A stretch of DNA of 64,000 nucleotides from Terriglobia bacterium (GCA_951813285.1 OX638355.1:2933136-2997135); one strand, 5' to 3'. Shown: positions 1-9,288, numbered from the stretch's first letter. Notes: generated by a model not told the origin, from the sequence alone. Numbers and translations are program-made.

Positions 1-757
1 AGGTGAGTTTTGGCATTGGATTGCCGCTCTAATGGACCGAACAGGCCGGAGTTTTTGGCACGGGTCTATCGAGAGACGCTCCCGTCCACAATTTTCCACG
101 AGGGAAGGCCGTCAAAGCGGTAACTGAACAGGTAATGGTGCAGGTAATGGTGCTGCTGGTTGGGGCCGTGATTAGTGTTTCTTGTCGGCGGTTCACAGGC
201 GGAATATCTCGTGGCAGTGCACAGGGTGGTGCGGTGGGGAACCAGTTCTGCGATACAAAGACTTGGTATTTTCTTGGTTCTGAGCGTTGCTCGGACTCCA
301 CTGCGTAAACGCTTTCGCTGTTTTGCTGCCGTTGTGGGGTTTCATACCTATGTTGAAGCCGAAATCTCGAAGCTCGAGGAAGCATGACAGAAGAGACTCA
401 TTCGTGAGAACACGCACTGGAGCAAGAGGCCGACGCTGGCTGCGCTCAAGTCGTGCCCTATTCGATCGCTATCGCAGACGAAACATGGGATTTGCTTTCC
501 CTTCAAACCGCCACCTCAGCGATGGAACCATCTGTAACCCTGCGGAAGCTCGTGAAATCGCGGGTAGCGACGTGATCGGCTGCTTGTCAATGACCGGCGT
601 AATTCCATCCTAAATGCCGAGTTGGAGAAGGCCTGATTCGTGGATTACCAGTCTAAGACTCGCTCTTGAGGAGACCCGCGGTGCAATTGTCGTTGCGGTT
701 GAGCAGACGGAGGGGGTTGCTGGAAGACACTATTGAGATGGAGAAACGAGGATAGCG
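1..757. other. No supported gene upstream of ietAS
   Basis: Short open frames exist on both strands, but none has a recognisable domain, a good ribosome site or consistent codon use, and they overlap one another. A short direct repeat (caggtaatggtg, twice) lies near 130-155. The stretch probably holds the promoter of the ietAS pair and perhaps decayed mobile DNA. The start of the window cuts off whatever lies further left. Confidence 0.5.
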
Positions 758-1756
758 ATGGCGCGAGCAGATCTGATTCTCAATCTGGTAAAGGCCGGCA
801 CGCGAGGCGACCAGGCGCAGTTCCAGAAGATTGTCGAAGCCCTGGCTGTAGATGAACGTGCCAAAAAGCACACTATTCTTGCTGACCGACTCCTTGCACA
901 ACTTCAGATAGACAACAACGGACGCTACAGAGCACCTGCTCCTGCGTCGGTGCGCCCGCCTGTGGGTCCACTCGTGACCGAGGTGGTCCCGGCACGTTGT
1001 CTCGAAGATATGATCTTGCCTAAAGAGGCTGAGGAAATCATTCGCGAGTTGGTGGCGGAACAACACCGGGCCGATCTACTCCGCTCTTACGCTCTCGAGC
1101 CCCGCAATCGTGTGTTATTGGCAGGGCCACCAGGGAATGGCAAGACCGCTCTAGCAGAGGCAATCGCCAATGTATTGAATGTTTCCTTAATGATGGTTCG
1201 CTATGAAGCGGTCATCGGCAGCTACCTGGGAGAGACTGCACAGCGGATCAGCCAGGTCTTCGAACACGCCCGATCACGCCACTGTGTGCTGTTCTTCGAT
1301 GAATTCGATGTCGTAGGTAAAGAACGGGGTGATCTTCAAGAGACGGGGGAAATCAAGCGTGTGGTCAGCTCGCTGCTCCTACAGATCGATGCCCTGCCTA
1401 GTTATGTTGTCGTTGTGACGGCTAGCAACCATCCTGAACTACTTGACCGTGCCGTGTGGCGGCGTTTCCAGGTTCGCTTGGAGTTGCCAATGCCGAAACA
1501 GGGTCAGATCGAGGAATGGTTTAAACGATTCGAAAGGCGAACTGGACACACGTTGGGACTATCGCCGCGTAGCCTCGCCCAGAGATTGAAGGGGCTGAGC
1601 TTCGCGGAGGTCGAAGACTTTGGAACCGAAATTCTCCGAAAAGTCGTGTTGGAACAGCCGGATGCAGATATCAAAAACATCGTTGAAAGGCACCTGCGTC
1701 AGTGGAAGAACCGCTTCACGCTCCCCAAGTCTGGTAATCCGGAAGCTAGTGCGTAA
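758..1756 (+). CDS. ietA: AAA-family ATPase of an IetAS-type defence pair
   Basis: This 332-residue protein has one AAA+ ATPase domain. The Walker A motif GPPGNGKT is at residues 123-130, Walker B with D181 and E182 follows, a sensor-1 asparagine is near 224, and an arginine-finger pair is near 235-236. The N-terminal 80 residues are helical and unlike known domains. A GAGG ribosome site precedes the ATG. The stop is two bases before the protease gene, so the two are almost certainly co-transcribed. An AAA ATPase directly followed by a subtilisin-like protease is the layout of IetAS, first noted on Agrobacterium plasmids and later found to act against phage. The ATPase presumably remodels or delivers substrates to, or gates, the protease. 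Codon use is less GC-rich than the metabolic genes downstream, which suggests transfer. Confidence 0.85.
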   Translation: MARADLILNLVKAGTRGDQAQFQKIVEALAVDERAKKHTILADRLLAQLQIDNNGRYRAPAPASVRPPVGPLVTEVVPARCLEDMILPKEAEEIIRELVAEQHRADLLRSYALEPRNRVLLAGPPGNGKTALAEAIANVLNVSLMMVRYEAVIGSYLGETAQRISQVFEHARSRHCVLFFDEFDVVGKERGDLQETGEIKRVVSSLLLQIDALPSYVVVVTASNHPELLDRAVWRRFQVRLELPMPKQGQIEEWFKRFERRTGHTLGLSPRSLAQRLKGLSFAEVEDFGTEILRKVVLEQPDADIKNIVERHLRQWKNRFTLPKSGNPEASA

Positions 1757-1758
1757 TC

Positions 1759-4341
1759 ATGGCAGAGACTGACTACCCGCTTCTTGTCTTTCCTGAACCG
1801 ACCCGCGCCGAGCGCGCTGTACGTTCCCGCCGTGGAGGGGAACTTAGAATCCCGGACAGTTCACGCCAAGCGGAACGCTTGGCGCCGCAGTTCCAGCGTC
1901 TGCAAGACGCCATGGAAGCAAAACGCCTAGCCCTTCAGGACAATCCGGTCGGATTGCAACCAGAGCAGGTCTTGGTGCTTGAGACAATTGGCCCAATACA
2001 GAACTTCATTAGAGCAGTGCGCAAGGTAAAGGGTTTGGAATGGTTGGGTGAGTACGAGATCGATGACATTTCGCCGGACCACGGATTCGAGGACGCGAAG
2101 AGTCCGGAAAAGCAATTGAGAGGCCAACTCTTCCTGGTCATGACTGATCAGCGAGCGTTGCAACAGCTGCACGGCCTTTTCGGGACGTGGCGCAAGAACC
2201 CCGAAACTAAGTTTGGCACTGGCTTGGCACCATTGAAGCAGGCGTTTCAACACCTTCATTCCATACGCCCGTGGGACGTAGAGGACAGAATTAGGGACAC
2301 AGGAATCTGGGAAGACTGGCGTGATCGCCTACAGTACGGACAAGAAAACGTTCCCTTCGAAGCCGAGTTGTGGTTTAGAAATAGCGAACGACGTCGCGAA
2401 CAAGTTGAGTTTAATCTTCGCAGCGTCGTCAGGTCGTTGGAGGGAGAAGTCATACGGCAGTGTGTTATTCCCGAAATCGCCTACCATGGCATTTTGGGAC
2501 GAATCCATCGAACTCAAATTCAGAACATTATCGACCGGCCAGAAGCGTTCCGTGATATTCACTTGCTCCGGTGTGAAGACGTCATGCACGTCCGTCCGGT
2601 AGGGCAGTGTGTGGTCCGCATATCGGACGACACCGGGACAGATAGTCTACAGGAGCATCCGCAACCGAATCTACCACAGAGAGACCCCATCGTAGCCTTG
2701 TTCGACGGCATGCCTTTGGCCGGGCATCAACTCCTCGAAAACCGTTTGATCGTCGACGACCCGGATGACTACGAGAACTCCTACCAAGTGCACGAGCGCG
2801 TGCATGGCACCGCTATGTCATCACTCATCTGTCACGGAGATGTCAATGAGCATGGTAATGCAGTAGGAAGACCCCTTTACAGCAGACCGATCATGCAGCC
2901 ACGGCGTGGTTTCGACGGCGAATTTTTCGAAGCCATACCTGCGAATGTCCTGCCTATCGATCTTGTGCATCGAGCAGTCCGGAGACTATACGAAACCGAA
3001 AACGGTGAATCGGCTGCAGCACCCAGCATTCGCATAATCAACTTGTCTGTATGCGACCCGGCCCGCCCCCTCGGGCGCGCGATGAGTTCCTGGGCGCGAC
3101 TCTTGGATTGGCTCGCGTGGAAGTACAATGTGCTATTCATAGTCAGTGCCGGCAACCATCTGCGCGATCTTGAACTGGACCTTCCACGATCCTCCTTGAG
3201 AAATCTGACGGCCGAGGATCGGGAACGGGCCGTGGTTAAGGCCGTCGCAGTGGACACCCGCAACCGCCGCTTGTTGTCACCGGCCGAGACGTTAAATGGC
3301 CTCACAATTGGAGCAATCCACACGGATGCTTCGTCTCCATCGCCAAGCCATCTAATCGACCCTTTTGTACGGACAAGTCTTCCGAGCGTCACTAGCGCTC
3401 AGGGGCCAGGATACCGGCGCGCCATCAAGCCTGAGGTTTTTCTGCCGGGCGGTAGGCAGTTGCTGGCCGAGAAACTGGGGAATTCCCACGCAAAGGCCAC
3501 TCTGCAGACCTACATATATTCTGTTCCTCCGGGTCAACGCGTGGCGGCTCCAGGTGGCGCGGGACAGTTGAACCGAACGACACACACGAGAGGTACGAGC
3601 AACGCGGCAGCCTTGGCCTCACGTGCGGCTAGCTTTCTCTACGACCTGATCGAACAAATTCGTCGGCAACCGGACACAGCTCTGGCCGTGGATTTCGATG
3701 TGGTTCTGATCAAAACACTGCTTGTGCACGGCGCAGATTGGACAGATACACAGATTCCGTTCGAGGCACTCAGGAATGCCCAAAACAGTCGTTCCTTTAG
3801 AGATTATCTTGCACGGTTCTTGGGATATGGATCGGCTGATCTTGCCAAGGTTATGAACTGCACGGAACAACGGGTCACAGTACTGGGGTTTGGTGAATTA
3901 GATGATGGCGAAGGTGCTGAGTTCCAACTTCCGTTGCCGCCCAGCTTGTCCGCAATAAATGAGCGTAGGCGTTTGACAATTACGCTTGCATGGCTATCTC
4001 CAGTGAATAGCAGCCGTCAAAACTATCGGGTTGCTCACCTTTGGTTCAATCCCAAGAATCCAATTGTGACCGATCGCATCTGTGCCGACCACCGTGCGGT
4101 TCAAAGGGGCACTATTCAGCACGAAGTTCTCGAAAGTGACAATGCAGTGGCCTTCCAGGATGGAGATAGGATTACGATCAAAGTCAACTGTCGTGCTGAT
4201 GCCAGCGATATGCATGCCCGCGTACGTTACGGCTTGGCCGTGACTCTGGAAGTTGCCCAGGGAATTAACATCCCAATCTACCAGGAAGTGCGAGACCGGC
4301 TAGCTGTTCGGGTTCCGATTCAAGGCCCCACTTCCGTATGA
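1759..4341 (+). CDS. ietS: Subtilisin-like (S8) serine protease of an IetAS-type defence pair
   Basis: This 860-residue protein has about 300 residues of unassigned N-terminal region, then an S8 subtilase domain. The catalytic triad is complete: Asp316 in ALFDGMP, His349 in VHGT and Ser614 in RGTSNAAA, with the oxyanion Asn466 in VSAGN. About 180 C-terminal residues after the serine look beta-rich and may bind a partner or target. There is no signal peptide, so the enzyme should act in the cytoplasm, unlike most subtilases and as expected for a defence effector. The gene follows ietA by two bases. Large subtilases paired with an AAA ATPase are typical of IetAS. The trigger and substrate cannot be read from the sequence. 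Confidence 0.85.
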   Translation: MAETDYPLLVFPEPTRAERAVRSRRGGELRIPDSSRQAERLAPQFQRLQDAMEAKRLALQDNPVGLQPEQVLVLETIGPIQNFIRAVRKVKGLEWLGEYEIDDISPDHGFEDAKSPEKQLRGQLFLVMTDQRALQQLHGLFGTWRKNPETKFGTGLAPLKQAFQHLHSIRPWDVEDRIRDTGIWEDWRDRLQYGQENVPFEAELWFRNSERRREQVEFNLRSVVRSLEGEVIRQCVIPEIAYHGILGRIHRTQIQNIIDRPEAFRDIHLLRCEDVMHVRPVGQCVVRISDDTGTDSLQEHPQPNLPQRDPIVALFDGMPLAGHQLLENRLIVDDPDDYENSYQVHERVHGTAMSSLICHGDVNEHGNAVGRPLYSRPIMQPRRGFDGEFFEAIPANVLPIDLVHRAVRRLYETENGESAAAPSIRIINLSVCDPARPLGRAMSSWARLLDWLAWKYNVLFIVSAGNHLRDLELDLPRSSLRNLTAEDRERAVVKAVAVDTRNRRLLSPAETLNGLTIGAIHTDASSPSPSHLIDPFVRTSLPSVTSAQGPGYRRAIKPEVFLPGGRQLLAEKLGNSHAKATLQTYIYSVPPGQRVAAPGGAGQLNRTTHTRGTSNAAALASRAASFLYDLIEQIRRQPDTALAVDFDVVLIKTLLVHGADWTDTQIPFEALRNAQNSRSFRDYLARFLGYGSADLAKVMNCTEQRVTVLGFGELDDGEGAEFQLPLPPSLSAINERRRLTITLAWLSPVNSSRQNYRVAHLWFNPKNPIVTDRICADHRAVQRGTIQHEVLESDNAVAFQDGDRITIKVNCRADASDMHARVRYGLAVTLEVAQGINIPIYQEVRDRLAVRVPIQGPTSV

Positions 4342-4481
4342 ACGCTTGCATTACACCTTTCCCCGCCCTCGATGAGGGACTCACAGGTGTGGTTTTAGGA
4401 GAGAGTTGGCGCGTTGAGTGGCAAAGCAAAGCGCTTTTCCACTGCGTCGAAGTTCCATCGTCAACTCGCAGCGAGGCATCC

Positions 4482-6509
4482 ATGATCTCTGGCAATTACA
4501 TCATGCTGGTCAGCGTCGGTCTTCTGCTTCTGAGCGCAACCACCGGAGCCCAAGGACTGCCCGGTTTGCCGGAGATCGACCGGCGGGCTACCGGGATACG
4601 CCACCTGCACCTGCCTTATACCTTCCAGCCGTTTCTCACCGAAAAGGCCTGGTTGCAGCGGGCCGGGGATCTGCGGCGGCAGATAGAGGTCAGCGCCGGG
4701 CTTTGGCCGCCGGTGGAGAAGAGTCCCCTCAAGGCGCGAATCTTTGGGAAGGTTTCCAAGGGGGACTATTCCATCGAGAAGGTCTTTTTTGAGAGCTATC
4801 CGGGGTTTTACGTCGCCGGGAATCTTTACCGTCCGTTGGGGAAGAAGGGCCCCTTCCCGGGAATCCTGACTCCCCATGGCCATTGGGCTTACGGGCGGCT
4901 GGTAAATCAGTCCCTCGCTTCGATGCCGGGCCTCGCGATCAACCTGGCCCGGCAGGGCCACGTGGTCTTTGCCTACGACATGCTGGCCTACAACGACAGC
5001 CGCCAGGTCAAGGACCATCGTCGTCCTCTGGACAGGAGCTTCAGCCTGTGGGGCATCGGCTGGCTGGGGATTCAGCTCTGGAATAGCATTCGCTCGGTGG
5101 ATTTCCTGCAGTCCCTGCCGGACGTGGACCCCGGCCGGATCGGCTGCACCGGGGCTTCGGGAGGGGGGACCCAGACTTTCCTGCTGACCGCGGTTGACGA
5201 TCGAGTCAAGGTGTCGGCGCCGGTCAACATGATTTCCCACTACATGCAGGGCGGCTGCATCTGCGAGAACCAGGCCAACCTCAGGCTCGACACCAACAAC
5301 ATGGAGGTCGCGGCCCTGATGGCGCCCCGGCCGCTGTTGATGGTCTCGGCCTCGGGGGACTGGACACGGGAGACCCCCCGGGTGGAATTTCCCGCCGTCC
5401 AGAGCGTCTATCGCCTGCTCGGCGCGGGCCACAAGGTGCAGACCATGCAGACCATGGCCGACCACAACTTCAACCGGGAGAGCCGGGAGTCCGTCTATGC
5501 CTGGTTCGGCCGCTGGCTGCTGGGGGAGAGCGACGCCAGCCAGTTCGCCGAGAAGCGCTTTCGCCTGGGGAGTCCCTCGGAAATGCTGGTCTTCTTTGGT
5601 CGAGAGCTTCCCGAATCCGCGGTCACCGAGGAGGAGATGCTGGCCTCTCTGAAGGACAGCTACCGGCGGCAGATCGAAGAGCTCCGGCCCCGGGACTCCG
5701 AAGGCCTGTCCCGGTTCCGGGAGCTCATGTCCCCGGCGCTGCAACACGCCCTGGCCGTCGACACTCCGAATCCCGACCAAGTGGTGGCTGTTCCCGTTCC
5801 CTCTCCCAAGCCGGGTGCGAGCCGGGAGTTTCATATCGGGCGCGGGGGCCGTGGCGACAGGGTGCCGGCCGTTCTGTGGTTCCCAAGAGGGAAACGCAGG
5901 AATCTGACGGCCACGCTGCTGGTTCACCCCGAGGGCAAGGCGGCGCTTGAGGCGCCGGGCGCATCCTGGGTCCGGCCGCTGCTGGCCCGGGGACACCTGG
6001 TGATGTCCATTGACGCCTTCAACACGGGCGCGGCCAAGGCCAGGCGGGATATGAGCGACCCGTTCTTTACCACCTACAATCGGACCGACGACTCCAATCG
6101 GGTTCAGGACATTCTGACAGCCATCGCCTACCTCGAGAGCCGGCCGGAGGTGGCCCGGGTGAATCTGGTGGGCGTGGGGGAGGGAGGGCTGTGGTGCCTG
6201 CTGGCTCGGGCGCTTGCTCCGCGGCTAAACCGCACCCTGGTGGACGTGTCCCGTTTCTCGAGCGAGGAGGACCAGTCCTACCTGGAGCGTCTCTACGTTC
6301 CGGTGCTGAGGCGGGCGGGGGACTTCAAGACCGCCGCCATGCTGGCGCCGGCCACCCGGCTGCTGATCCACAATGCAGGGGAGTCCTTCAGTACCGATTG
6401 GTTTCGGCAGGCCTATGAGCTGGCCGGCAAGGCCGACCTGTTGGAGATTGAGTCGGACGAGCGTCCTCGGGAGCAAGTCCTTGCCTGGCTGACCCAGACG
6501 GGTCCTTGA
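4482..6509 (+). CDS. Exported two-domain alpha/beta hydrolase (acetylxylan esterase/dienelactone hydrolase-like)
   Basis: The start chosen (675 aa) gives a hydrophobic signal segment at residues 7-24. The open frame extends 48 codons upstream, but those residues do not resemble a leader. The N-terminal hydrolase domain has a plausible triad: Ser226 in GASGGG, Asp293 in SGDW and His328 in ADHNFN. PHGHW near 131-135 may form the oxyanion region. A second hydrolase-like domain (about 460-670) has Glu567 where a nucleophile would sit (GVGEGG), so it is probably not catalytic. Such proteins are common in acidobacterial and planctomycete genomes rich in polysaccharide and ester degradation genes. 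The substrate is unknown. Confidence 0.7.
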   Translation: MISGNYIMLVSVGLLLLSATTGAQGLPGLPEIDRRATGIRHLHLPYTFQPFLTEKAWLQRAGDLRRQIEVSAGLWPPVEKSPLKARIFGKVSKGDYSIEKVFFESYPGFYVAGNLYRPLGKKGPFPGILTPHGHWAYGRLVNQSLASMPGLAINLARQGHVVFAYDMLAYNDSRQVKDHRRPLDRSFSLWGIGWLGIQLWNSIRSVDFLQSLPDVDPGRIGCTGASGGGTQTFLLTAVDDRVKVSAPVNMISHYMQGGCICENQANLRLDTNNMEVAALMAPRPLLMVSASGDWTRETPRVEFPAVQSVYRLLGAGHKVQTMQTMADHNFNRESRESVYAWFGRWLLGESDASQFAEKRFRLGSPSEMLVFFGRELPESAVTEEEMLASLKDSYRRQIEELRPRDSEGLSRFRELMSPALQHALAVDTPNPDQVVAVPVPSPKPGASREFHIGRGGRGDRVPAVLWFPRGKRRNLTATLLVHPEGKAALEAPGASWVRPLLARGHLVMSIDAFNTGAAKARRDMSDPFFTTYNRTDDSNRVQDILTAIAYLESRPEVARVNLVGVGEGGLWCLLARALAPRLNRTLVDVSRFSSEEDQSYLERLYVPVLRRAGDFKTAAMLAPATRLLIHNAGESFSTDWFRQAYELAGKADLLEIESDERPREQVLAWLTQTGP

Positions 6510-6653
6510 GGCCGCTGCGGTTCCGGGTCCGAGAAGGCATACGGAAGATGGGCTGTGCCGCGGGTGCGTCAGCCAACCGGGTGAGGCGACCGGCCAGCCG
6601 CGCCGGAGCCACTGGATCGTTCTGAACCTGAACCTGAACCGGAGTCCCAAGCC

Positions 6654-7562
6654 ATGGAGCACCATTTCACTCCCACCCGATACCACACCACCCTGGGGCC
6701 GCACCCGCCGGTATTGCGGGTGGGCGACGGCGATACGCTGGTGACCACGACGGTGGACGCCTGGGGGGTCGACCACCGGCGCGAGCAGGTGACGCCCAGA
6801 AGCAACCCTCAGACCGGGCCCTTTTACGTGGAGGGCGCCGAGCCCGGCGATACCCTGGCGGTGGACCTGGAGGAAATCCGGCCCAACCGCGCCTACGGGT
6901 TTTGTTATTCGGCGGTTGCGCCCAACGTGGTGGATCCCGATTACGTGCGCCAGTTGCCCCCGGCTCTGGTGGCTGAGTGGAGGGTGGAGGCCAAGAAGGG
7001 AACCGCCACCCTGGTCGGCCCGGAGTCCAAACTGGGGCAGCTTGTGATCCCGCTGGAGCCCATGCTGGGTTGTTTCGGCGTGGCGGCCAAGGGCGGACAG
7101 GCCATCTCCACCGCGACCTCTGCCGAGCACGGCGGGAACATGGACTATCGGGGGTTTGTGGCGGGGACGACGGTCTATTTCCCGGTCTTCGAGCCGGGAG
7201 CCCTGTTTTTTCTGGGAGACGGACACGCTGTGCAGGGGGACGGGGAGATCGTGGGCACCGGGATCGAGATTTCCATGGATGTCCGCGTCACCCTGCGGGT
7301 TCTCAAGGGCAAGTCGATCGGGTGGCCGCGAGGTGAAAACGACGAATGGATTTTCACCGTCGGGAATGCTCGGCCGCTGGATCAGGCCACCCAGCACGCC
7401 ACCACCGAGATGCTGCGCTGGCTGCAGCAGGACTATGGCCTGGACGGGCTGGGGGCCAATCTGCTCTTGTCCCAGTGCGTCCGATACGAGCTGGGAAACA
7501 TCTTCGACCCGGCCTATACCATGGTCTGCAAGGTGGACAAGGGGTTGTTGAGCGGACGGTGA
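6654..7562 (+). CDS. Acetamidase/formamidase family protein
   Basis: The 302 residues match the FmdA/AmdA amidase family over full length. An N-terminal beta-rich segment with VRVGD/DTLVTTTVDAWG-type motifs is followed by TGPFYVEGAEPGD, a conserved family signature, and a glycine-rich HGGNMDYRG motif in the middle. The family hydrolyses short-chain amides (acetamide, formamide) to ammonia and the acid. No export signal is visible, so the protein should be cytoplasmic. It lies about 145 bases after the hydrolase gene on the same strand, so co-transcription is possible but not shown. The precise substrate is inferred from the family only. Confidence 0.85.
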   Translation: MEHHFTPTRYHTTLGPHPPVLRVGDGDTLVTTTVDAWGVDHRREQVTPRSNPQTGPFYVEGAEPGDTLAVDLEEIRPNRAYGFCYSAVAPNVVDPDYVRQLPPALVAEWRVEAKKGTATLVGPESKLGQLVIPLEPMLGCFGVAAKGGQAISTATSAEHGGNMDYRGFVAGTTVYFPVFEPGALFFLGDGHAVQGDGEIVGTGIEISMDVRVTLRVLKGKSIGWPRGENDEWIFTVGNARPLDQATQHATTEMLRWLQQDYGLDGLGANLLLSQCVRYELGNIFDPAYTMVCKVDKGLLSGR

Positions 7563-7590
7563 CGGGTTTGATGTCGAGCGGCGGGATGAT

Positions 7591-7680
7591 TGCTACCGCC
7601 GCCTACGCGGCTCGACTTTAACGCGACGGTTTCCATGGGCTTACGCCCACGGCTACCTGCTGACGCCGCTTCGCGGCTTG
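7591..7680 (+). repeat. Intergenic hairpin repeat (copy 1)
   Basis: This palindromic intergenic sequence contains ccgccgcctacgcggctcg, ccatgggcttacgcccacgg and gccgcttcgcggct, each able to fold back. A diverged copy on the opposite strand lies at 43231-43324 and a fragment near 20995-21040, so it is a dispersed REP-like element. It fills most of the gap between the amidase and the isomerase genes. Confidence 0.7.
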
Positions 7681-7825
7681 CTGGAATTCCCGGGCTGGCG
7701 CCCGGGGGGCTATTTTCATAAGACGTTTCCTTCGCCCGCGGCACGCGCTTTGCGGGTGCAGCCCGCGGGCAAGGAATGCGGGTTAAGCTGGTGTGGGTCC
7801 GATCTTTCCAAAGGGAGGCATACCC

Positions 7826-8713
7826 ATGAAAACGATTTCGAGGCGCACCTTTGCCAGGAACATGGCTCTGTTGGCCGGGGCGGGGCTGCTGCCGATCCAG
7901 GCCGGCTGCCGGAGGAAAGCAGCCAGCTCCCTGATTGAGGGCGTTCAGATCGGCGTCCAGAGTTACAGTTTTCGGGATCGCTCCTTCGAGGATGCTATCG
8001 ATGCCATGGTCGAGGTCGGCATCGACAGTTGCGAGCTCTGGCAGGGACACATCGAGCCCAGGGGGCTGGAGCCCGCCGAGCTGCGCCGCTGGCGGCTGGA
8101 GACCTCGCTCAGCTTCTTTGAGGACAAGGGCCGCAAGCTGGAGCAGGCCGGCATCGGGCTCAACTCATACAACTACAGCTTTCAGAAGACCATGAGCCCC
8201 GAGGAAGTCGATCGGGGCTTCCTCATGGCCCGGGCGCTGGGCACCGAAGTAATCACGGCTTCAGCGAAGCCCAGCCTGGCGCGATTGATCGACTCCTTCG
8301 CCGGCAAGCACCGGATCAGGGTCGGGATGCACAACCACGCCCACGGCGGCAAGGAGGATGTCTTCGACGGTCCGCAGGATTTTGCGGCGGCCATGGAGGG
8401 GAATTCTCCCTACATCTGCGTCAATCTGGATATCGGCCACTTCGTGGCTGCCGGGTTCGATCCGGTGGACTACATCGATCGGCACCACCAGCGGATTGTC
8501 ACCCTGCACCTCAAGGACCGGAAGAAGGGGCTGGGTCCCCAGTCGCCGGTGCTGAAGTTCGGGACCGGGGATACGCCCATCAGGGAGGTCTTGCAGCAAC
8601 TGAAGGCGGGGAAGTACCCGATTCCAGCCAACATCGAGCACGAGATCAAGGATCAGCCTTCCCTGGAAGGCGTCAGGGAGTCGCTGGAGTACTGCAGGCA
8701 AGCACTGGCGTGA
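7826..8713 (+). CDS. Tat-exported sugar phosphate isomerase/epimerase-like lipoprotein
   Basis: The ATG at 7826 follows an AAAGGGAGG ribosome site, giving 295 residues. The leader has a twin-arginine motif (SRRTF) and then a lipobox-like IQAGC, so the folded protein is probably exported by Tat and lipid-anchored. The mature part is a xylose isomerase-like TIM barrel (AP endonuclease family 2). Metal-site type motifs include HNHAH, LDIGHF and LHLKD. Members act as sugar epimerases, isomerases or inosose-type enzymes. The real substrate is unknown. The gene converges with the rhodanese gene on the other strand. Confidence 0.8.
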   Translation: MKTISRRTFARNMALLAGAGLLPIQAGCRRKAASSLIEGVQIGVQSYSFRDRSFEDAIDAMVEVGIDSCELWQGHIEPRGLEPAELRRWRLETSLSFFEDKGRKLEQAGIGLNSYNYSFQKTMSPEEVDRGFLMARALGTEVITASAKPSLARLIDSFAGKHRIRVGMHNHAHGGKEDVFDGPQDFAAAMEGNSPYICVNLDIGHFVAAGFDPVDYIDRHHQRIVTLHLKDRKKGLGPQSPVLKFGTGDTPIREVLQQLKAGKYPIPANIEHEIKDQPSLEGVRESLEYCRQALA

Positions 8714-8781
8714 AGTTGGGGGATGCCCGATCGCCCGCCGCTCTGCCGCATTCCAACCGTCGCCCTTCGGGCTCCCGCCCC

Positions 8782-9204
8782 TCAACCCCCGGGCTTGGGG
8801 AATATCCTCTTTCCCTTGTAGCTTCTCAGCCCGCAGGAGCCGGCCGTCCGGAATCCGTTCTTCTTGAGTAAGGCCGCGGCACGCGCGGCCCGTCCGCCGC
8901 CGTTTCAGGCGGTGACGATCAGCCTGTCCTTGGGCAGCTCGTCCAGGCGCTCCTCAAGCTGGCCGATGGGGATATTGACGTAGCCCTCCAGGGTCCCCAG
9001 CTCTTCCAGCTCCTTGGGCTCCCGAACATCCAGCAGCAGCGCCTCCTCCTGCATGAGTTTGTCCAGCTCGGCAGCGGCGACGCGCGGGGGCTTGTCGTCC
9101 GCGGGCACGGCGCCGGCTCCGCCCGCGGGCCCCTCCTGCTGGCAACCGGCAGCCGCAAAGGCCAGGAAGGGCAGGGCCACCCAGCTTGAAATCTGTTTTT
9201 TCAT
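8782..9204 (-). CDS. Probable selenocysteine-containing rhodanese-like lipoprotein (in-frame TGA at 8907-8905)
   Basis: From ATG 9204, with a GGAGGT ribosome site, the frame encodes a lipoprotein signal (lipobox AAAGC, Cys21) and a rhodanese domain with LLDVREPKE at 57-65. The frame meets TGA at codon 100, exactly where the rhodanese active-site cysteine belongs. Read through, it continues as UNGGGR, matching CxxGxR, then a typical rhodanese C-terminus (LLKKNGF, CGL), ending at TGA 8784-8782 for 140 residues. A gene-finder would stop at 8905 and report a truncated 99-residue protein. The simplest reading is UGA decoded as selenocysteine (Sec100), supported by the hairpin at 8872-8890. The alternative is a nonsense mutation in a former Cys codon. 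Rhodaneses move sulfane sulfur. Here the protein would be anchored outside the cytoplasm. Confidence 0.75.
8872..8890 (-). promoter_or_regulatory. Candidate bacterial SECIS hairpin
   Basis: On the minus strand the RNA after the TGA at 8907-8905 forms a perfect 7-bp stem (GGCCGCG with CGCGGCC) closing a 5-base loop, CGUGC, which contains GU. The stem begins 14 bases after UGA and the loop lies 22-26 bases after it. This fits the distance and apical GU expected of bacterial SECIS elements read by SelB. The region is GC-rich and codes for alanine/arginine codons, so chance pairing must be excluded. Confidence 0.55.
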
Positions 9205-9288
9205 GTGACCTCCAGGTTGGCCGCATCCCCGCCCCGGCATGCAGATCATTCGAGGAAAAACGGCCGGTCGTTAATGAAGTTGAACCAC

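Noticed and set aside
4461-5996. 511-residue antisense frame across the hydrolase
   Set aside because: Low-complexity P/G/R/Q-rich translation, no ribosome site, and a real gene on the other strand.
8905-9204. Truncated rhodanese pseudogene of 99 residues
   Set aside because: The sequence after the TGA keeps frame and rhodanese motifs to a natural stop, with TGA exactly at the catalytic cysteine and a SECIS-like stem. A nonsense mutation cannot be ruled out but is less economical.
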